From Actinomadura sp. NBRC 104412 (GTDB lineage Bacteria > Actinomycetota > Actinomycetes > Streptosporangiales > Streptosporangiaceae): 64,000 bases of DNA. Under the pieces are notes generated by a model that was given only the letters and a program-made list of their open reading frames with translations, was not told where the DNA came from and did no database searches. Position numbers and translations under genes: made by a program. How positions within the stretch are numbered: position 1 is the first letter of the stretch; the number at the start of each line of letters is the position of its first letter. The stretch is taken from assembly GCF_030269515.1 (NCBI RefSeq), contig NZ_BSTM01000017.1, positions 62,001 through 126,000 on the forward strand, written 5' to 3'. This document shows, one piece after another, positions 42,192 through 51,862 of the stretch.

Positions 42192-42716
42192 GTGGACCTC
42201 GACACGCTGATCCAGGACCGGATCCGTGACGTTCCCGACTACCCCAAGCCGGGGGTGATGTTCAAGGACATCACCCCGCTGCTGGCCGATCATGTGGCGT
42301 TCGCGGGCGTGGTGGACGCCATCGTCAACCACCACGGCCGCGGCACCGTGGACAAGATCGTCGGAATCGAGGCGCGCGGCTTCATCCTGGCCGCGCCGGT
42401 CGCGTACCACTTCGGCGCCGGGTTCGTCCCGGTGCGCAAAAAGGGGAAGCTGCCCGCGAACTCCTTCGAGCAGACCTACGATCTGGAGTACGGCACCGAG
42501 ACCATCGAGATGCACGAGGACGCGCTGGCCCCGGGCGAGCGGGTGCTGGTGGTGGACGACGTGCTGGCCACCGGCGGCACCGCGAGGGCCGCGGCCGACC
42601 TGGTCGCCCGTTCGGGCGCCGAGGTGGTGGGCATCTCGGTCCTGATGGAGCTGTCCTTCCTGCATGGTCGGGACAAGCTCGGGAATCTGGACGTTCATTC
42701 GCTGGTTACGGTCTAG
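42192..42716 (+). CDS. apt: Adenine phosphoribosyltransferase
   Basis: A 174-residue enzyme that salvages adenine with PRPP to AMP. Seen: DYPKPGVMFKDITPLL at the N-terminus, EARGFILAAPVAY, KKGKLP, and the PRPP-binding motif VLVVDDVLATGGTA. It starts at GTG 42192 after AGGAGACA. Its position before rel is conserved in actinomycetes. Confidence 0.97.
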   Translation: MDLDTLIQDRIRDVPDYPKPGVMFKDITPLLADHVAFAGVVDAIVNHHGRGTVDKIVGIEARGFILAAPVAYHFGAGFVPVRKKGKLPANSFEQTYDLEYGTETIEMHEDALAPGERVLVVDDVLATGGTARAAADLVARSGAEVVGISVLMELSFLHGRDKLGNLDVHSLVTV

Positions 42717-42734
42717 TACGAAATGGGCGGCGGA

Positions 42735-42740
42735 TACACT
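42735..42740 (+). promoter_or_regulatory. -10 element upstream of rel
   Basis: TACACT in the A+T-richer start of the 159-base apt-rel gap. The transcript would have an untranslated leader of about 130 bases. No convincing -35 element is seen. Confidence 0.35.
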
Positions 42741-42875
42741 GGCGCCTAACCCGGACGCGGAGCGTCCCGGGAGCTGGCCGGGGGATCGTCCCCGGCGGCG
42801 TCGCGAGCCCGGCGGGGGACGGGCGCATCCCGCGGGGACGAGGAGGTCGAGGCGTCCCAAGGTCTAGGAGGCTGG

Positions 42876-45572
42876 GTGCCCGGTGAGGTGGTATCGACCG
42901 GCGCGGTGACCGGGAAGGTGACCGGCGAGGCGGCGGGCCCGGCGGCGGAGCCGGGGAAGGACGCGGACCGCGCGACCGTGAAGCCGGAAGGCAGGGAGCG
43001 CGTGCGCGGCGGTGAGCCCGCCCAGGCCCCAGAACGCCCTGGAAGCCCTAAGACCCCTGGAGTCAGTCCGAACGAGGCGTCGGCCCCGCAAGGGACATAC
43101 CGGCCGGATGAGGGCCGTACGGAGTCGGCTGGAGACCGTCCCGAGTTCACAGGACAGGCACCCGCCCGTCCGAGCCCTGCCCAGCCGCTCCCGGCACAGA
43201 GCCCAGTGCAGAGTCCGGCACAGAGTCCGGCGCAGGCCCGCCCGGCCCGGCCCGCGTCCACCGAACGCCGGTCGCCCACACACGCCCAGGCCCCTGCCGG
43301 TACGCCAGGTGCGTCCGGTACGGGCTCGTCGATCCCGCCCTCCGCCGCGCGGGTGCGCCGCCGGCTCGCCCGCCTCGGTTCCCAGCGCGGACCCGCCATG
43401 AACCCGGTACTCGAACCCCTCAGCAAGACGCTGCGCAACACCCATCCCAAGGCGGACCTGCGGCTGATCGAGCGCGCCTACGACGTGGCCGCCCACTACC
43501 ACCGGGACCAGAAGCGCAAGAGCGGCGACCCGTACATCACCCATCCGCTGGCGGTGTCGGCGATCCTGGCCGAGCTGGGCATGAACACCGAGACCCTGTG
43601 CGCGGCGCTGCTGCACGACACCGTCGAGGACACCCCCTACACCCTGGAGCAACTGCGCGCCGACTTCGGTGACGAGATCGCCGCCCTGGTGGACGGGGTG
43701 ACCAAGCTCGACAAGGTCAAGTACGGCGAGGCGGCCGAGGCCGAGACGGTCCGCAAGATGGTCGTGGCGATGTCCCGCGACATCCGGGTGCTGGTGATCA
43801 AGCTGGCGGACCGGCTGCACAACATGCGGACGCTGCGCTACATGCCGCGGCACAAGCAGGAGAAGAAGGCCCGGGAGACGCTGGAGGTGTTCGCTCCGCT
43901 GGCGCACCGGCTGGGCATGAACACGCTGAAGTGGGAGCTGGAGGACCTGTCCTTCGCCACCCTCTACCCCAAGCGGTTCGACGAGATCGCCCGGCTGGTG
44001 GCCGAGCGCGCCCCGCGCCGCGACGACTTCCTGCAGGACGTGATCGAGAACGTGTCCGCCGACCTGCGCGAGGCCAAGATCAAGGCCAGTGTGACGGGAC
44101 GGCCCAAGCACTACTACTCGATCTACCAGAAGATGATCGCCCGGGATGTCGGCTTCGACGATATCTACGATCTGGTGGGCATCCGGGTGCTGGTCGACAG
44201 CGTCCGCGACTGCTACGCCGCCCTCGGCTCGATCCACGCGCGATGGAACCCGGTCCCCGGCCGGTTCAAGGACTACATCGCGATGCCGAAGTTCAACATG
44301 TACCAGTCGCTGCACACCACCGTGATCGGCCCGGAGGGCAAGCCGGTGGAGCTGCAGATCCGCACCTGGGGCATGCACCGGCGGGCCGAGTACGGCGTCG
44401 CGGCGCACTGGAAGTACAAGGAGGAGACGGTCGGCGGCCGCAAGGCCGGCGACATGCAGTGGCTGCGGCAGCTACTGGACTGGCAGCAGGAGACCGCCGA
44501 TCCGGCCGAGTTCCTGGAGTCGCTGCGGTTCGACCTGTCGGTCCAGGAGGTGTTCGTCTTCACCCCCAAGGGCGATGTGAAGCCGCTGCCGCAGGGCGCC
44601 ACCCCGGTCGACTTCGCGTACGCCATCCACACCGAGGTCGGGCACCGATGTATCGGCGCGCGGGTCAACGGGCGGCTGGTCCCGCTGGAGTCGACCCTGG
44701 ACAACGGCGACACCGTCGAGGTGTTCACGTCCAAGTCGCCCGACGCCGGGCCGAGCCGCGACTGGCTGGACTTCGTCAAGAGCGCGCGGGCCCGCAACAA
44801 GATCAAGCACTGGTTCACCAAGGAGCGCCGCGACACCGCGATCGAGTCCGGCAAGGACTCCATCGCCCGCGCGATGCGCAAGCAGAACATGCCGCTCCAG
44901 CGGTTGATGTCGGCCGAGGCGCTGCTGGCCCTGGCCCGCGACATGCGCTACCCGGACGTGTCGTCGCTGTACGCGGCGGTCGGCGAGGGGCATATCTCCG
45001 CGCAGCACGTGGTGCAGCGGCTGGTGGACGCGCTCGGCGGGGTGGAGAGCGCCGAGGAGGACCTCGCCGAGATCGCCGTACCCACGCCGCGCAAGCGCAC
45101 CCGCAGCACGGGCGACCCGGGCGTGGTCGTCGCGGGCGACTCCGACGTGTGGGTGCGCCTGTCGCGCTGCTGTACGCCCGTGCCCGGGGACGACATCGTC
45201 GGGTTCGTGACCCGCGGGCACGGGGTGTCGGTGCACCGTTCCGACTGCGCCAACGTCCTCAACCTGAAGTCGCAGCCGGACCGGCTGATCGACGTCAAGT
45301 GGTCCCCCGGCGAGGACTCGGTCTTCCTGGTCGCGATCCAGGTGGAGGCCCTGGACCGGCCGAGGCTCCTGTCGGACGTGACGCGGGTGCTGTCCGACCA
45401 GCACGTCAACATCCTGTCGGCGTCCGTCACCACCACCCGTGACCGGGTGGCGGTGAGCCGGTTCACCTTCGAGATGGGCGACCCCAAGCATCTGGGCCAT
45501 GTCCTGAAGGCCGTCCGGTCCATCGACGGCGTGTACGACGTGTACCGGGTCACCAGCGGCACCCACCGGTGA
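42876..45572 (+). CDS. Bifunctional (p)ppGpp synthetase/hydrolase Rel
   Basis: An 898-residue RelA/SpoT homologue. Domains: HD hydrolase with His247-Asp248 (LLHDTVEDT), synthetase domain (VTGRPKHYYSIYQKM), TGS (VFTPKGDVKPLPQGATPVDFAY), helical/zinc-finger region (RCCTPVPGDDIVG) and ACT. The RFKD loop at 463-466 is the RxKD signature of bifunctional Rel rather than the ExDD of RelA, and the HD residues are intact, so both activities are expected. A Pro/Ser/Ala-rich extension of about 170 residues with AQSP repeats precedes the HD domain. GTG 42876 has AGGAGG; an internal ATG at 43399 (MNPVLEPL) would remove the extension. Confidence 0.96.
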   Translation: MPGEVVSTGAVTGKVTGEAAGPAAEPGKDADRATVKPEGRERVRGGEPAQAPERPGSPKTPGVSPNEASAPQGTYRPDEGRTESAGDRPEFTGQAPARPSPAQPLPAQSPVQSPAQSPAQARPARPASTERRSPTHAQAPAGTPGASGTGSSIPPSAARVRRRLARLGSQRGPAMNPVLEPLSKTLRNTHPKADLRLIERAYDVAAHYHRDQKRKSGDPYITHPLAVSAILAELGMNTETLCAALLHDTVEDTPYTLEQLRADFGDEIAALVDGVTKLDKVKYGEAAEAETVRKMVVAMSRDIRVLVIKLADRLHNMRTLRYMPRHKQEKKARETLEVFAPLAHRLGMNTLKWELEDLSFATLYPKRFDEIARLVAERAPRRDDFLQDVIENVSADLREAKIKASVTGRPKHYYSIYQKMIARDVGFDDIYDLVGIRVLVDSVRDCYAALGSIHARWNPVPGRFKDYIAMPKFNMYQSLHTTVIGPEGKPVELQIRTWGMHRRAEYGVAAHWKYKEETVGGRKAGDMQWLRQLLDWQQETADPAEFLESLRFDLSVQEVFVFTPKGDVKPLPQGATPVDFAYAIHTEVGHRCIGARVNGRLVPLESTLDNGDTVEVFTSKSPDAGPSRDWLDFVKSARARNKIKHWFTKERRDTAIESGKDSIARAMRKQNMPLQRLMSAEALLALARDMRYPDVSSLYAAVGEGHISAQHVVQRLVDALGGVESAEEDLAEIAVPTPRKRTRSTGDPGVVVAGDSDVWVRLSRCCTPVPGDDIVGFVTRGHGVSVHRSDCANVLNLKSQPDRLIDVKWSPGEDSVFLVAIQVEALDRPRLLSDVTRVLSDQHVNILSASVTTTRDRVAVSRFTFEMGDPKHLGHVLKAVRSIDGVYDVYRVTSGTHR

Positions 45573-45581
45573 CCCGGGCCG

Positions 45582-47363
45582 TCACTCCTCCGGGGAGTCC
45601 TCGGGGATCACGTCGACCCCGGCCTCGGCGCGCTGCTCCTCGGTGATCGGGGTGGGGGCGCCGGTCAGCGGGTCGTGGCCGGACGCGGCCTTCGGGAAGG
45701 TGATCACGTCCCGGATGGTGTCCACCCCGGCCAGCAGCATGATCATGCGGTCCCAGCCGAAGGCGATCCCGCCGTGCGGGGGCGGGCCGTACTGGAACGC
45801 CTCCAGCAGGAACCCGAACTTGGACTCGGCCTCCTCCTTGGTCAGCCCCAGCACGTCGAACACCCGCTGCTGCATCTCGGCGCGGTGGATACGGAGCGAC
45901 CCGCCGCCGATCTCGTGGCCGTTGCAGACGATGTCGTAGGCGTCGGCCAGGGCCTCGCCGGGACGGAGCTGGAAGTCGTCGGCGTACTCCGACTTGGGCG
46001 CGGTGAACGGGTGGTGCACCGGCGTCCAGCCGATCTGCTCGCCCTTGTCGTCCTCGGCGGGCTCGAAGATCGGCGCGTCCACCACCCAGCAGAATGCCCA
46101 CGCGGACTCGTCGATCAGCCCGCACCGGCGGCCGATCTCCAGCCGGGCGGCGCCGAGCAGCTCGCGCATGGCGTGCGGCTTGCCGGCCGCGAAGAAGATC
46201 GCGTCGCCGGGTGCGGCGCCGGTCTCGGCGGCCAGGCCGGCCTTCTCCTGTTCCGACAGGTTCTTGGCGACCGGGCCGCCGAGCGTGCCGTCCGGCTGGA
46301 CGAGCACGTAGGCGAGGCCGCGGGCGCCGCGCGCCTTGGCCCAGTCCTGCCAGGCGTCCAGCTCCCTGCGGGTCTGGGAAGCGCCGCCCGGCATGACCAC
46401 GGCGCCGACGTACGGGGCCTGGAAGACCCGGAAGGACGTGTCGGCGAAGTACCCGGTCAGCTCGGTGAGCTCGTTGCCGAACCTCAGGTCGGGCTTGTCG
46501 GACCCGTACCGCGACATGGCCTCGGCGTAGGTGATGCGGGGGATGGGCCGGGGGACCTCGTACCCGGCGAGCTCCTTCCACAGCCGCGCCACCAGGTCCT
46601 CGGCCACCGCGATCACGTCGTCCTGCTCGACGAACGACATCTCGATGTCGATCTGGGTGAACTCGGGCTGCCGGTCGGCACGGGAGTCCTCGTCCCGGTA
46701 GCAGCGGGCGATCTGGTAGTAGCGCTCCAGGCCCGCCACCATCAGCAACTGCTTGAAGAGCTGCGGCGACTGCGGCAGCGCGTACCAGTGGCCGGGCCGC
46801 AGCCGGACGGGCACCAGGAAGTCGCGGGCGCCCTCGGGGGTGGAGCGGGTCAGCGTCGGTGTCTCGACGTTGACGAACCGGTGCTCGCGCATGACCTCGT
46901 GGACGAGGAACGACCCCTCCGAGCGGATCCGCATCGCCCTGGCCACGGCGTCCCTGCGGATGTCGAGGTACCGGTACTTGAGCCGGACCTCCTCGTTGAC
47001 GTTGACGTCGCCGTCGATGGGGAACGGCAGTGGCGCGGCCTCCGACAGCACCTCGATGTCGGTGGCGGCCACCTCGATGTCGCCGGTGGGCAGCTCGGGG
47101 TTCTCGTTGCCCTCCGGCCGGGCCCGGACCTCTCCGGTGATCCTGACGCAGTACTCCGACCGCAGGTCGTGCGCCCTGCCTATGGCACCGCCCGAACCCA
47201 CCTCCTCTTCCCGGAACACCACCTGCGCGATGCCGGAGGCGTCGCGCAGGTCGATGAACGTGACGCCGCCGTGGTCGCGGCGGCGGGCCACCCAGCCGGC
47301 CAGCGTGACCTGCTGCCCGGCATGCTCCTTGCGGAGCGTCCCCGCCTCGTGCGAGCGGATCAT
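45582..47363 (-). CDS. aspS: Aspartyl-tRNA synthetase
   Basis: A 593-residue bacterial-type enzyme: OB-fold anticodon domain (VTLAGWVARRRDHGGVTFIDLRD), catalytic core with class II motif 2 (IARCYRDEDSRADRQPEFTQIDIEMSF), the GAD insertion domain, and motif 3 (GIAFGWDRMIMLLAG). Its ATG overlaps the hisS stop by 4 bases. Whether it also charges tRNA-Asn cannot be decided here. It converges with rel, nine bases apart. Confidence 0.97.
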   Translation of the reverse strand: MIRSHEAGTLRKEHAGQQVTLAGWVARRRDHGGVTFIDLRDASGIAQVVFREEEVGSGGAIGRAHDLRSEYCVRITGEVRARPEGNENPELPTGDIEVAATDIEVLSEAAPLPFPIDGDVNVNEEVRLKYRYLDIRRDAVARAMRIRSEGSFLVHEVMREHRFVNVETPTLTRSTPEGARDFLVPVRLRPGHWYALPQSPQLFKQLLMVAGLERYYQIARCYRDEDSRADRQPEFTQIDIEMSFVEQDDVIAVAEDLVARLWKELAGYEVPRPIPRITYAEAMSRYGSDKPDLRFGNELTELTGYFADTSFRVFQAPYVGAVVMPGGASQTRRELDAWQDWAKARGARGLAYVLVQPDGTLGGPVAKNLSEQEKAGLAAETGAAPGDAIFFAAGKPHAMRELLGAARLEIGRRCGLIDESAWAFCWVVDAPIFEPAEDDKGEQIGWTPVHHPFTAPKSEYADDFQLRPGEALADAYDIVCNGHEIGGGSLRIHRAEMQQRVFDVLGLTKEEAESKFGFLLEAFQYGPPPHGGIAFGWDRMIMLLAGVDTIRDVITFPKAASGHDPLTGAPTPITEEQRAEAGVDVIPEDSPEE

Positions 47364-48631
47364 CGTGACGACAGCCTTTCCCTCAGCGTGGTGACGATCT
47401 CGTCGAGCGGCACGGCGGCCTGGTCGCCGCCTCCCAGGTCCTTCAGTTGCGCGGACCCGGCGGCGATATCCCGCTCGCCGAGGATCACCGCGTACCGGGC
47501 GCCGGACCGGTCGGCGTCCTTCATCGCGCCCTTCAGCCTCTTGCCGCCGAACGCCATGTCGGCGGCGATCCCCGCCCGCCGCAGCTCGTTCACCAGGCCG
47601 AAGACCCGCCGCTCGGCCTCGTCCCCGATGGCGACGCCGAAGACCTGGCAGCGCGGCGGCGCGGCGAACGCGGCGCCCTCGGCCTCCAGCGCCAGGATCG
47701 TGCGGTCCAGCCCCAGGCCGAACCCGATGCCGGGCAGCTCGGGGCCGCCGATGTCCTCCGACAGGCCGTCGTAGCGCCCGCCGCCGCCGATGCCCGACTG
47801 CGCGCCCAGCAGCGGGTGGTCGAACTCGTAGGTCGTGCGGGTGTAGTAGTCCAGCCCGCGCACCAGGGTCGGGGTGTCCTCCCAGGTGATGCCGAGGTCG
47901 GACAGCAGCGCGCGGACCCGGTCGTGGTGGGCCTTGCAGTCCGCGCACAGGTGGTCGGCCATCAGCGGGGCGCCTTCGAGCTGCGCCCGGACCTCGGGAC
48001 GCTTGTCGTCCAGCACCCGCAGCGGGTTGATCTCGATCCGCTGCCGGGTGGGCTCGTCCAGGTCCAGCCCGCGCAGGAACTCCTGCAGCCGGGCCCGGTA
48101 GGCGGGGCGGCACTCCTTGCAGCCCAGCGAGTTCAGCAGCAGCCGCACCCGGGTGAGCCCGAGGGAGCGGTACCAGTTCCACGCGATCGCGATGGTCTCG
48201 GCATCGACCTGGGGGTCCTCGGTGCCGATCGCCTCCAGGTCGAGCTGGTAGAACTGCCGGTACCGGCCGGCCTGCGGCTGCTCGGCGCGGAACGCCGGGC
48301 CCGTCGTCCAGATCTTGACCGGCAGCCCGCCCCGCTTGTGCAGGTTGTGCTCCAGCACCGCCCGCAGCACCCCGGCGGTGAACTCGGGACGCAGCGTGAG
48401 CGACCGGCCGCCGCGGTCCTCGAAGGTGTACATCTCCTTGCTGACGACGTCGGTGGACTCGCCGACGCCCCGCTTGAAGAGCGTGGTGTCCTCGAAGACC
48501 GCCAGTTCCAGGTAGCCGTATCCGGCCAGCCTGGCCTGCTCGGCGAACGCGTGGCGGATGGCCTGGAGAAGGTCCGCGCGCGGCGGAACATATTCGTTGA
48601 CCCCCTTGGGGGCCTGGAAACTCGAACTCAT
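47360..48631 (-). CDS. hisS: Histidyl-tRNA synthetase
   Basis: A 423-residue class II synthetase. Seen: VNEYVPPRADLLQAIRHAF, TLRPEFTAGVLRAVLEH (motif 2 region), FRAEQPQAGRYRQFYQLDLE, the histidine-specific loop LVRGLDYYTRTTYEF, and motif 3 (GIGFGLGLDRTILAL), then the anticodon domain. It lies 12 bases after the metallo-hydrolase gene and is coupled to aspS. Confidence 0.97.
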   Translation of the reverse strand: MSSSFQAPKGVNEYVPPRADLLQAIRHAFAEQARLAGYGYLELAVFEDTTLFKRGVGESTDVVSKEMYTFEDRGGRSLTLRPEFTAGVLRAVLEHNLHKRGGLPVKIWTTGPAFRAEQPQAGRYRQFYQLDLEAIGTEDPQVDAETIAIAWNWYRSLGLTRVRLLLNSLGCKECRPAYRARLQEFLRGLDLDEPTRQRIEINPLRVLDDKRPEVRAQLEGAPLMADHLCADCKAHHDRVRALLSDLGITWEDTPTLVRGLDYYTRTTYEFDHPLLGAQSGIGGGGRYDGLSEDIGGPELPGIGFGLGLDRTILALEAEGAAFAAPPRCQVFGVAIGDEAERRVFGLVNELRRAGIAADMAFGGKRLKGAMKDADRSGARYAVILGERDIAAGSAQLKDLGGGDQAAVPLDEIVTTLRERLSSR

Positions 48632-48643
48632 GATGGTGTCAGG

Positions 48644-49388
48644 TCAGAATCCCTTGGAAGGCCCTTCGGCCGGTGTCTGCGCCGAGTCTTTCAGGGGGGA
48701 CGACCCCCCTGAACCTTCCGGCACGAGCCCGGTGAGGAAGGGGTTGGACGCGCGCTCGCGTCCGATGGTGGTCCGTCCACCGTGGCCGGGCAGGACGACG
48801 GTCTGGTCGGGCAGGGTCAGGCAGACCCGCGCCAGGCTCGCCAGGATCTCCTCGTAGGAGCCGCCCGGCAGGTCGGTGCGCCCGATCGACCCCTCGAACA
48901 GCAGGTCGCCGGAGAACATCACGTCGGGGATCTCCCCGGCGGGAGGCAGCCGGAACGTCACCGACCCCGGCGTGTGGCCCGGGGCGTGGTCGACGGTGAA
49001 CGACAGCCCCCGCCAGGTCCAGGACGGCGCCGTCCGACAGTTCCTTCACGTCGTCGGGCTCGCTCAGCTCCAGCCCGCCGAAGAGCTGCTGCCCGGCGCC
49101 GAGCGACAGGCCCTTGGCCGGATCGGTCAGCAGGTCGCGATCGTCCGGGTGGATGTAGGCGGGGACGTCCTTGGCGCCGCAGACGGGCGCGACGGACCAG
49201 ACGTGATCGATATGGCCGTGGGTCAGCAGCACCGCCACCGGCCGCAGCCGGTGCTCGCGCAGGATCTCGTCGATCCCGGCCTCGGCGTCCTGGCCGGGGT
49301 CGATGATGACGCACTCCTCACCCGCGGCGGGCGCCACGACATAGCAGTTCGCGGCGAACGATCCGGCGGGGAACCCGGCGACGAGCAC
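48644..49388 (-). pseudogene. Metallo-beta-lactamase-fold hydrolase (glyoxalase II-like), frameshifted
   Basis: The first part reads from ATG 49388 (MLVAGFPAGSFAANCYVV) with the zinc motif THGHIDHVW to DGAVLDLAG. The remainder (VTFRLPPAGEIPDVMFSGDLLFEGSIGRTDLPGG, then LPGHGGRTTIG) continues in another frame to the stop at 48644. One extra C in the CCCCC tract at 49007-49011 accounts for the shift. The order ppi-MBL-hisS is conserved (Rv2581c in M. tuberculosis), so loss would be surprising. A sequencing error or tract-length variation is likely. Confidence 0.85.
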
Positions 49389-49694
49389 TGTCGTCCTTCC
49401 TTTAGGCCACGTGGAACGAGGCGCGCGCCGGGAGGGCTGTGGCCGTCCCGGCGCCGTCGGTCCTCACGCGCCGCGGCCGGGGCCACACCCGGCCAGCCGC
49501 GCGGTGCCTTCGAGGGTACCGGCGCGGCCCTGGCCACCGCGAACGAGATCCGCCGATCGCCGTGTCGGCGGCGCCGGGCCCGGACGGCCCGGAAGCGCGC
49601 GGTCCGGCGGCGTTCGGGGGATCCGCTGTGGGCCTCGTGCCGCTACTATGCGCTGCACGTTCCCCTGATCTGATCACACCGGAGGCAAGGCACC
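49389..49694. other. 306-bp divergent spacer between MBL and cyclophilin genes
   Basis: No gene is seen. A TACTAT -10 element at 49644-49649 points toward the cyclophilin gene (start 49695), giving a leader of about 40 bases. The rest is GC-rich with several imperfect inverted repeats that I cannot assign. Confidence 0.6.
49644..49649 (+). promoter_or_regulatory. -10 element for the cyclophilin gene
   Basis: TACTAT, a close match to TANNNT consensus, 46 bases before GTG 49695. No matching -35 sequence is evident. Confidence 0.5.
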
Positions 49695-50492
49695 GTGGCG
49701 GGTATGGACCGCAAGAAGGAGCTGGCGCGCCAGCGCTACCAGCGGCAGCAGCAGCGCAGGCAGGCCCAGGAGGCCCGCGCGCGCCGCGTCCGGATCATCG
49801 GGTCGATACTCGCCGTGGCCGTGATCGCGGGCGGCGTGGCCGCGATCGTGACCTTCACCGGCGACGACGGCTCCGACGCCGCCGCCAGCGCCTCCCCGAC
49901 CCCGACGACGGAGGCCGACTCCCAGGACGGCAAGCCCAAGCAGGAGATCGAGCTGCGGAAGGTGAGCGTCTCCGGGGGCGAGAACGGAACGGCCAAATGC
50001 GACTACCCGGAGTCAAAGGACCGGGGAGCGCCCAAGGGACTGGGCAAGCCGCCGTCCACCGCGGCCTACAAGGGCACCGTGAAGGCGACGATCAAGACCA
50101 GCCTCGGCGATATCAAAGTGGAGCTTGACGCGGGCAAGGCGCCTTGCACCGTGAACTCCTTCGCGTTCCTGGCGGAGAAGAAGTACTTCGAGAAGACCAA
50201 GTGCCACCGGCTGACGAGCGGCGGGCTTTCGGTGCTCCAGTGCGGCGACCCGACCGGAAGCGGCTCGGGCGGCCCCGGTTACCGCTTCGCCAACGAGAAC
50301 ACCGACGGGGCCAAATACACTCGCGGGACGCTGGCGATGGCGCACAGCCAGATGCCCGACAGCAACGGCAGCCAGTTCTTCATCGTGTACAAGGACTCCA
50401 CGGAGTTGCCGCCCGACTACACGGTCTTCGGAAAGATCACTTCCGGTATGGGGATCGTCGACAAGGTCGCCAATGCCGGGGTGGCAGCGTAA
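49695..50492 (+). CDS. Membrane-anchored peptidyl-prolyl cis-trans isomerase (cyclophilin)
   Basis: A 265-residue protein: basic, Gln/Arg-rich N-terminus (residues 1-33), one membrane segment (about 34-55), a Ser/Thr/Pro linker, and an extracytoplasmic cyclophilin domain (KATIKTSLGDIKVELDAGKAPCTVNSF ... MAHSQMPDSNGSQFFIVYKDS). It probably folds exported proteins. The expected catalytic arginine of FHR is replaced by CHR (KCHRLTSGG), with Arg kept. GTG 49695 has GGAGG nine bases upstream. Confidence 0.94.
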   Translation: MAGMDRKKELARQRYQRQQQRRQAQEARARRVRIIGSILAVAVIAGGVAAIVTFTGDDGSDAAASASPTPTTEADSQDGKPKQEIELRKVSVSGGENGTAKCDYPESKDRGAPKGLGKPPSTAAYKGTVKATIKTSLGDIKVELDAGKAPCTVNSFAFLAEKKYFEKTKCHRLTSGGLSVLQCGDPTGSGSGGPGYRFANENTDGAKYTRGTLAMAHSQMPDSNGSQFFIVYKDSTELPPDYTVFGKITSGMGIVDKVANAGVAA

Positions 50493-50520
50493 TAGCGGCC
50501 ATACGACTATGGTTTGAAAG

Positions 50521-50548
50521 GTCCGGTCATAACGTGAGAAGACCGGAC
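50521..50548 (+). promoter_or_regulatory. Hairpin between cyclophilin and DUF349 genes
   Basis: GTCCGGTC (50521-50528), a 12-base loop, GACCGGAC (50541-50548), preceded by a GACTAT -10-like element near 50505. It is either a terminator for the upstream gene or a 5' stem of the DUF349 transcript. Confidence 0.45.
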
Positions 50549-50562
50549 TGTGATGGGAGGCA

Positions 50563-51801
50563 ATGGTGTCCAGCGCCACCGATCCCTGGGGCCGGGTGGA
50601 CGAAGACGGCACCGTCTACGTGAAGACGTCGGACGGCGAGCGCGTCGTGGGTTCCTGGCAGGCCGGCGCACCGGAGGAGGCCCTGGCCTACTTCAGGCGC
50701 AAGTACGACGCGCTGGTCACCGAGATCGGGCTGCTGGAGCAGCGGCTGCGCACCACCGATCTGCAGCCCGCGCAGGCGCAGGCCAGCATCGCGCGGTTGC
50801 GGGAGGCGGTCACCGACGCGCACGCGGTCGGTGACCTGGACGCCTTGGTACGGCGTCTGGACAACCTGACCGAGGAGGTGGGGCGGCGCCGCGAGGAGGT
50901 CAAGGCCCAGCGCGAGCACGCCAGGCACGAGGCCCGCGAGATCAAGGAGCGGATCGTCGCCGAGGCCGAGCGGATCGCCGCCGAGGAGACCCACTGGAAG
51001 AACGGCGGCGAGCGGCTGCGCCAGCTCGTGGAGGAGTGGAAGGCGGCCGACCGCATCGACCGTCCCACCGAGACCGCCCTGTGGAAGCGGCTGTCCGCGG
51101 CCCGCAACGCCTTCACCAAGCGCCGCAAGGTCTACTTCGCGACCCTGGACGACCAGCGTGAGGAGGCGCGCAAGAAGAAGGAGCGGCTGGTCGCCGAGGC
51201 CGAGGCCATGCAGGAGTCCACCGACTGGGGCGAGACCGCCGCCGCCTACCGCGACCTGATGCGCCGCTGGAAGATGACCGGCCGTGCCTCGCGGGACGTC
51301 GAGGAGGACCTGTGGGCCCGGTTCAAGGGCGCCCAGGACGTCTTCTTCGCCGCCCGCGCCGCCGCGTTCGCCGAACGCGACGCCGAGCTGCGCGGGCACG
51401 CCGAGGAGAAGGAGAAGATCCTCGCCGAGGCGGAGCGGCTGCTCCCGGTGAAGGACGTCCGGCAGGCCCGGCAGGCGCTGCGCGCGATCCAGGAGCGCTG
51501 GGAGGCCGCCGGGCCGGTGCCCCGCGACCAGCGCGACCGCCTGGAGGGCCGGCTCCGCAAGATCGAGGAGACGATCCGGGCCGCCGAGGAGAAGGAGTGG
51601 CGGCGCACCAACCCCGAGGCGCGGGCCCGCGCCGAGGCCACGGTGGCGCGGCTGCGCGGCTCCATCGAGCGCCTGGAGAAGGACCTGGCCAAGGCCCGCG
51701 ACGCCGGACGCGAGAAGGCCGTCAAGGAGGCCGAGGAGGCCCTCACCGCCCGCCGGGCCTGGCTGGAGGAAGCCGAACGCGCGCTCGCCGAGTTCTCCTA
51801 G
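50563..51801 (+). CDS. DUF349 repeat protein
   Basis: A 412-residue, highly charged, almost wholly helical protein. Three DUF349 repeats can be picked out by the W-x2-A-G/DR spacing: LVEEWKAADRIDRPTETALWKRL, LMRRWKMTGRASRDVEEDLWARF, and IQERWEAAGPVPRDQRDRLEGRL. Coiled-coil segments flank them. No enzyme motif is seen and function is unknown. ATG 50563 has GGGAGG upstream. Confidence 0.93.
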   Translation: MVSSATDPWGRVDEDGTVYVKTSDGERVVGSWQAGAPEEALAYFRRKYDALVTEIGLLEQRLRTTDLQPAQAQASIARLREAVTDAHAVGDLDALVRRLDNLTEEVGRRREEVKAQREHARHEAREIKERIVAEAERIAAEETHWKNGGERLRQLVEEWKAADRIDRPTETALWKRLSAARNAFTKRRKVYFATLDDQREEARKKKERLVAEAEAMQESTDWGETAAAYRDLMRRWKMTGRASRDVEEDLWARFKGAQDVFFAARAAAFAERDAELRGHAEEKEKILAEAERLLPVKDVRQARQALRAIQERWEAAGPVPRDQRDRLEGRLRKIEETIRAAEEKEWRRTNPEARARAEATVARLRGSIERLEKDLAKARDAGREKAVKEAEEALTARRAWLEEAERALAEFS

Positions 51802-51828
51802 GGGCCGAGCCAGGGAGACCGAACCAGA

Positions 51829-51844
51829 GGGGCGGCACCGCCCC
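51829..51844. terminator. Short hairpin between convergent genes
   Basis: GGGGCG, loop GCAC, CGCCCC between the DUF349 gene (stop 51801) and the opposing gene (stop 51863). It may serve both directions. Confidence 0.55.
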
Positions 51845-51862
51845 CTCCGGGGCCTGTTCGTC

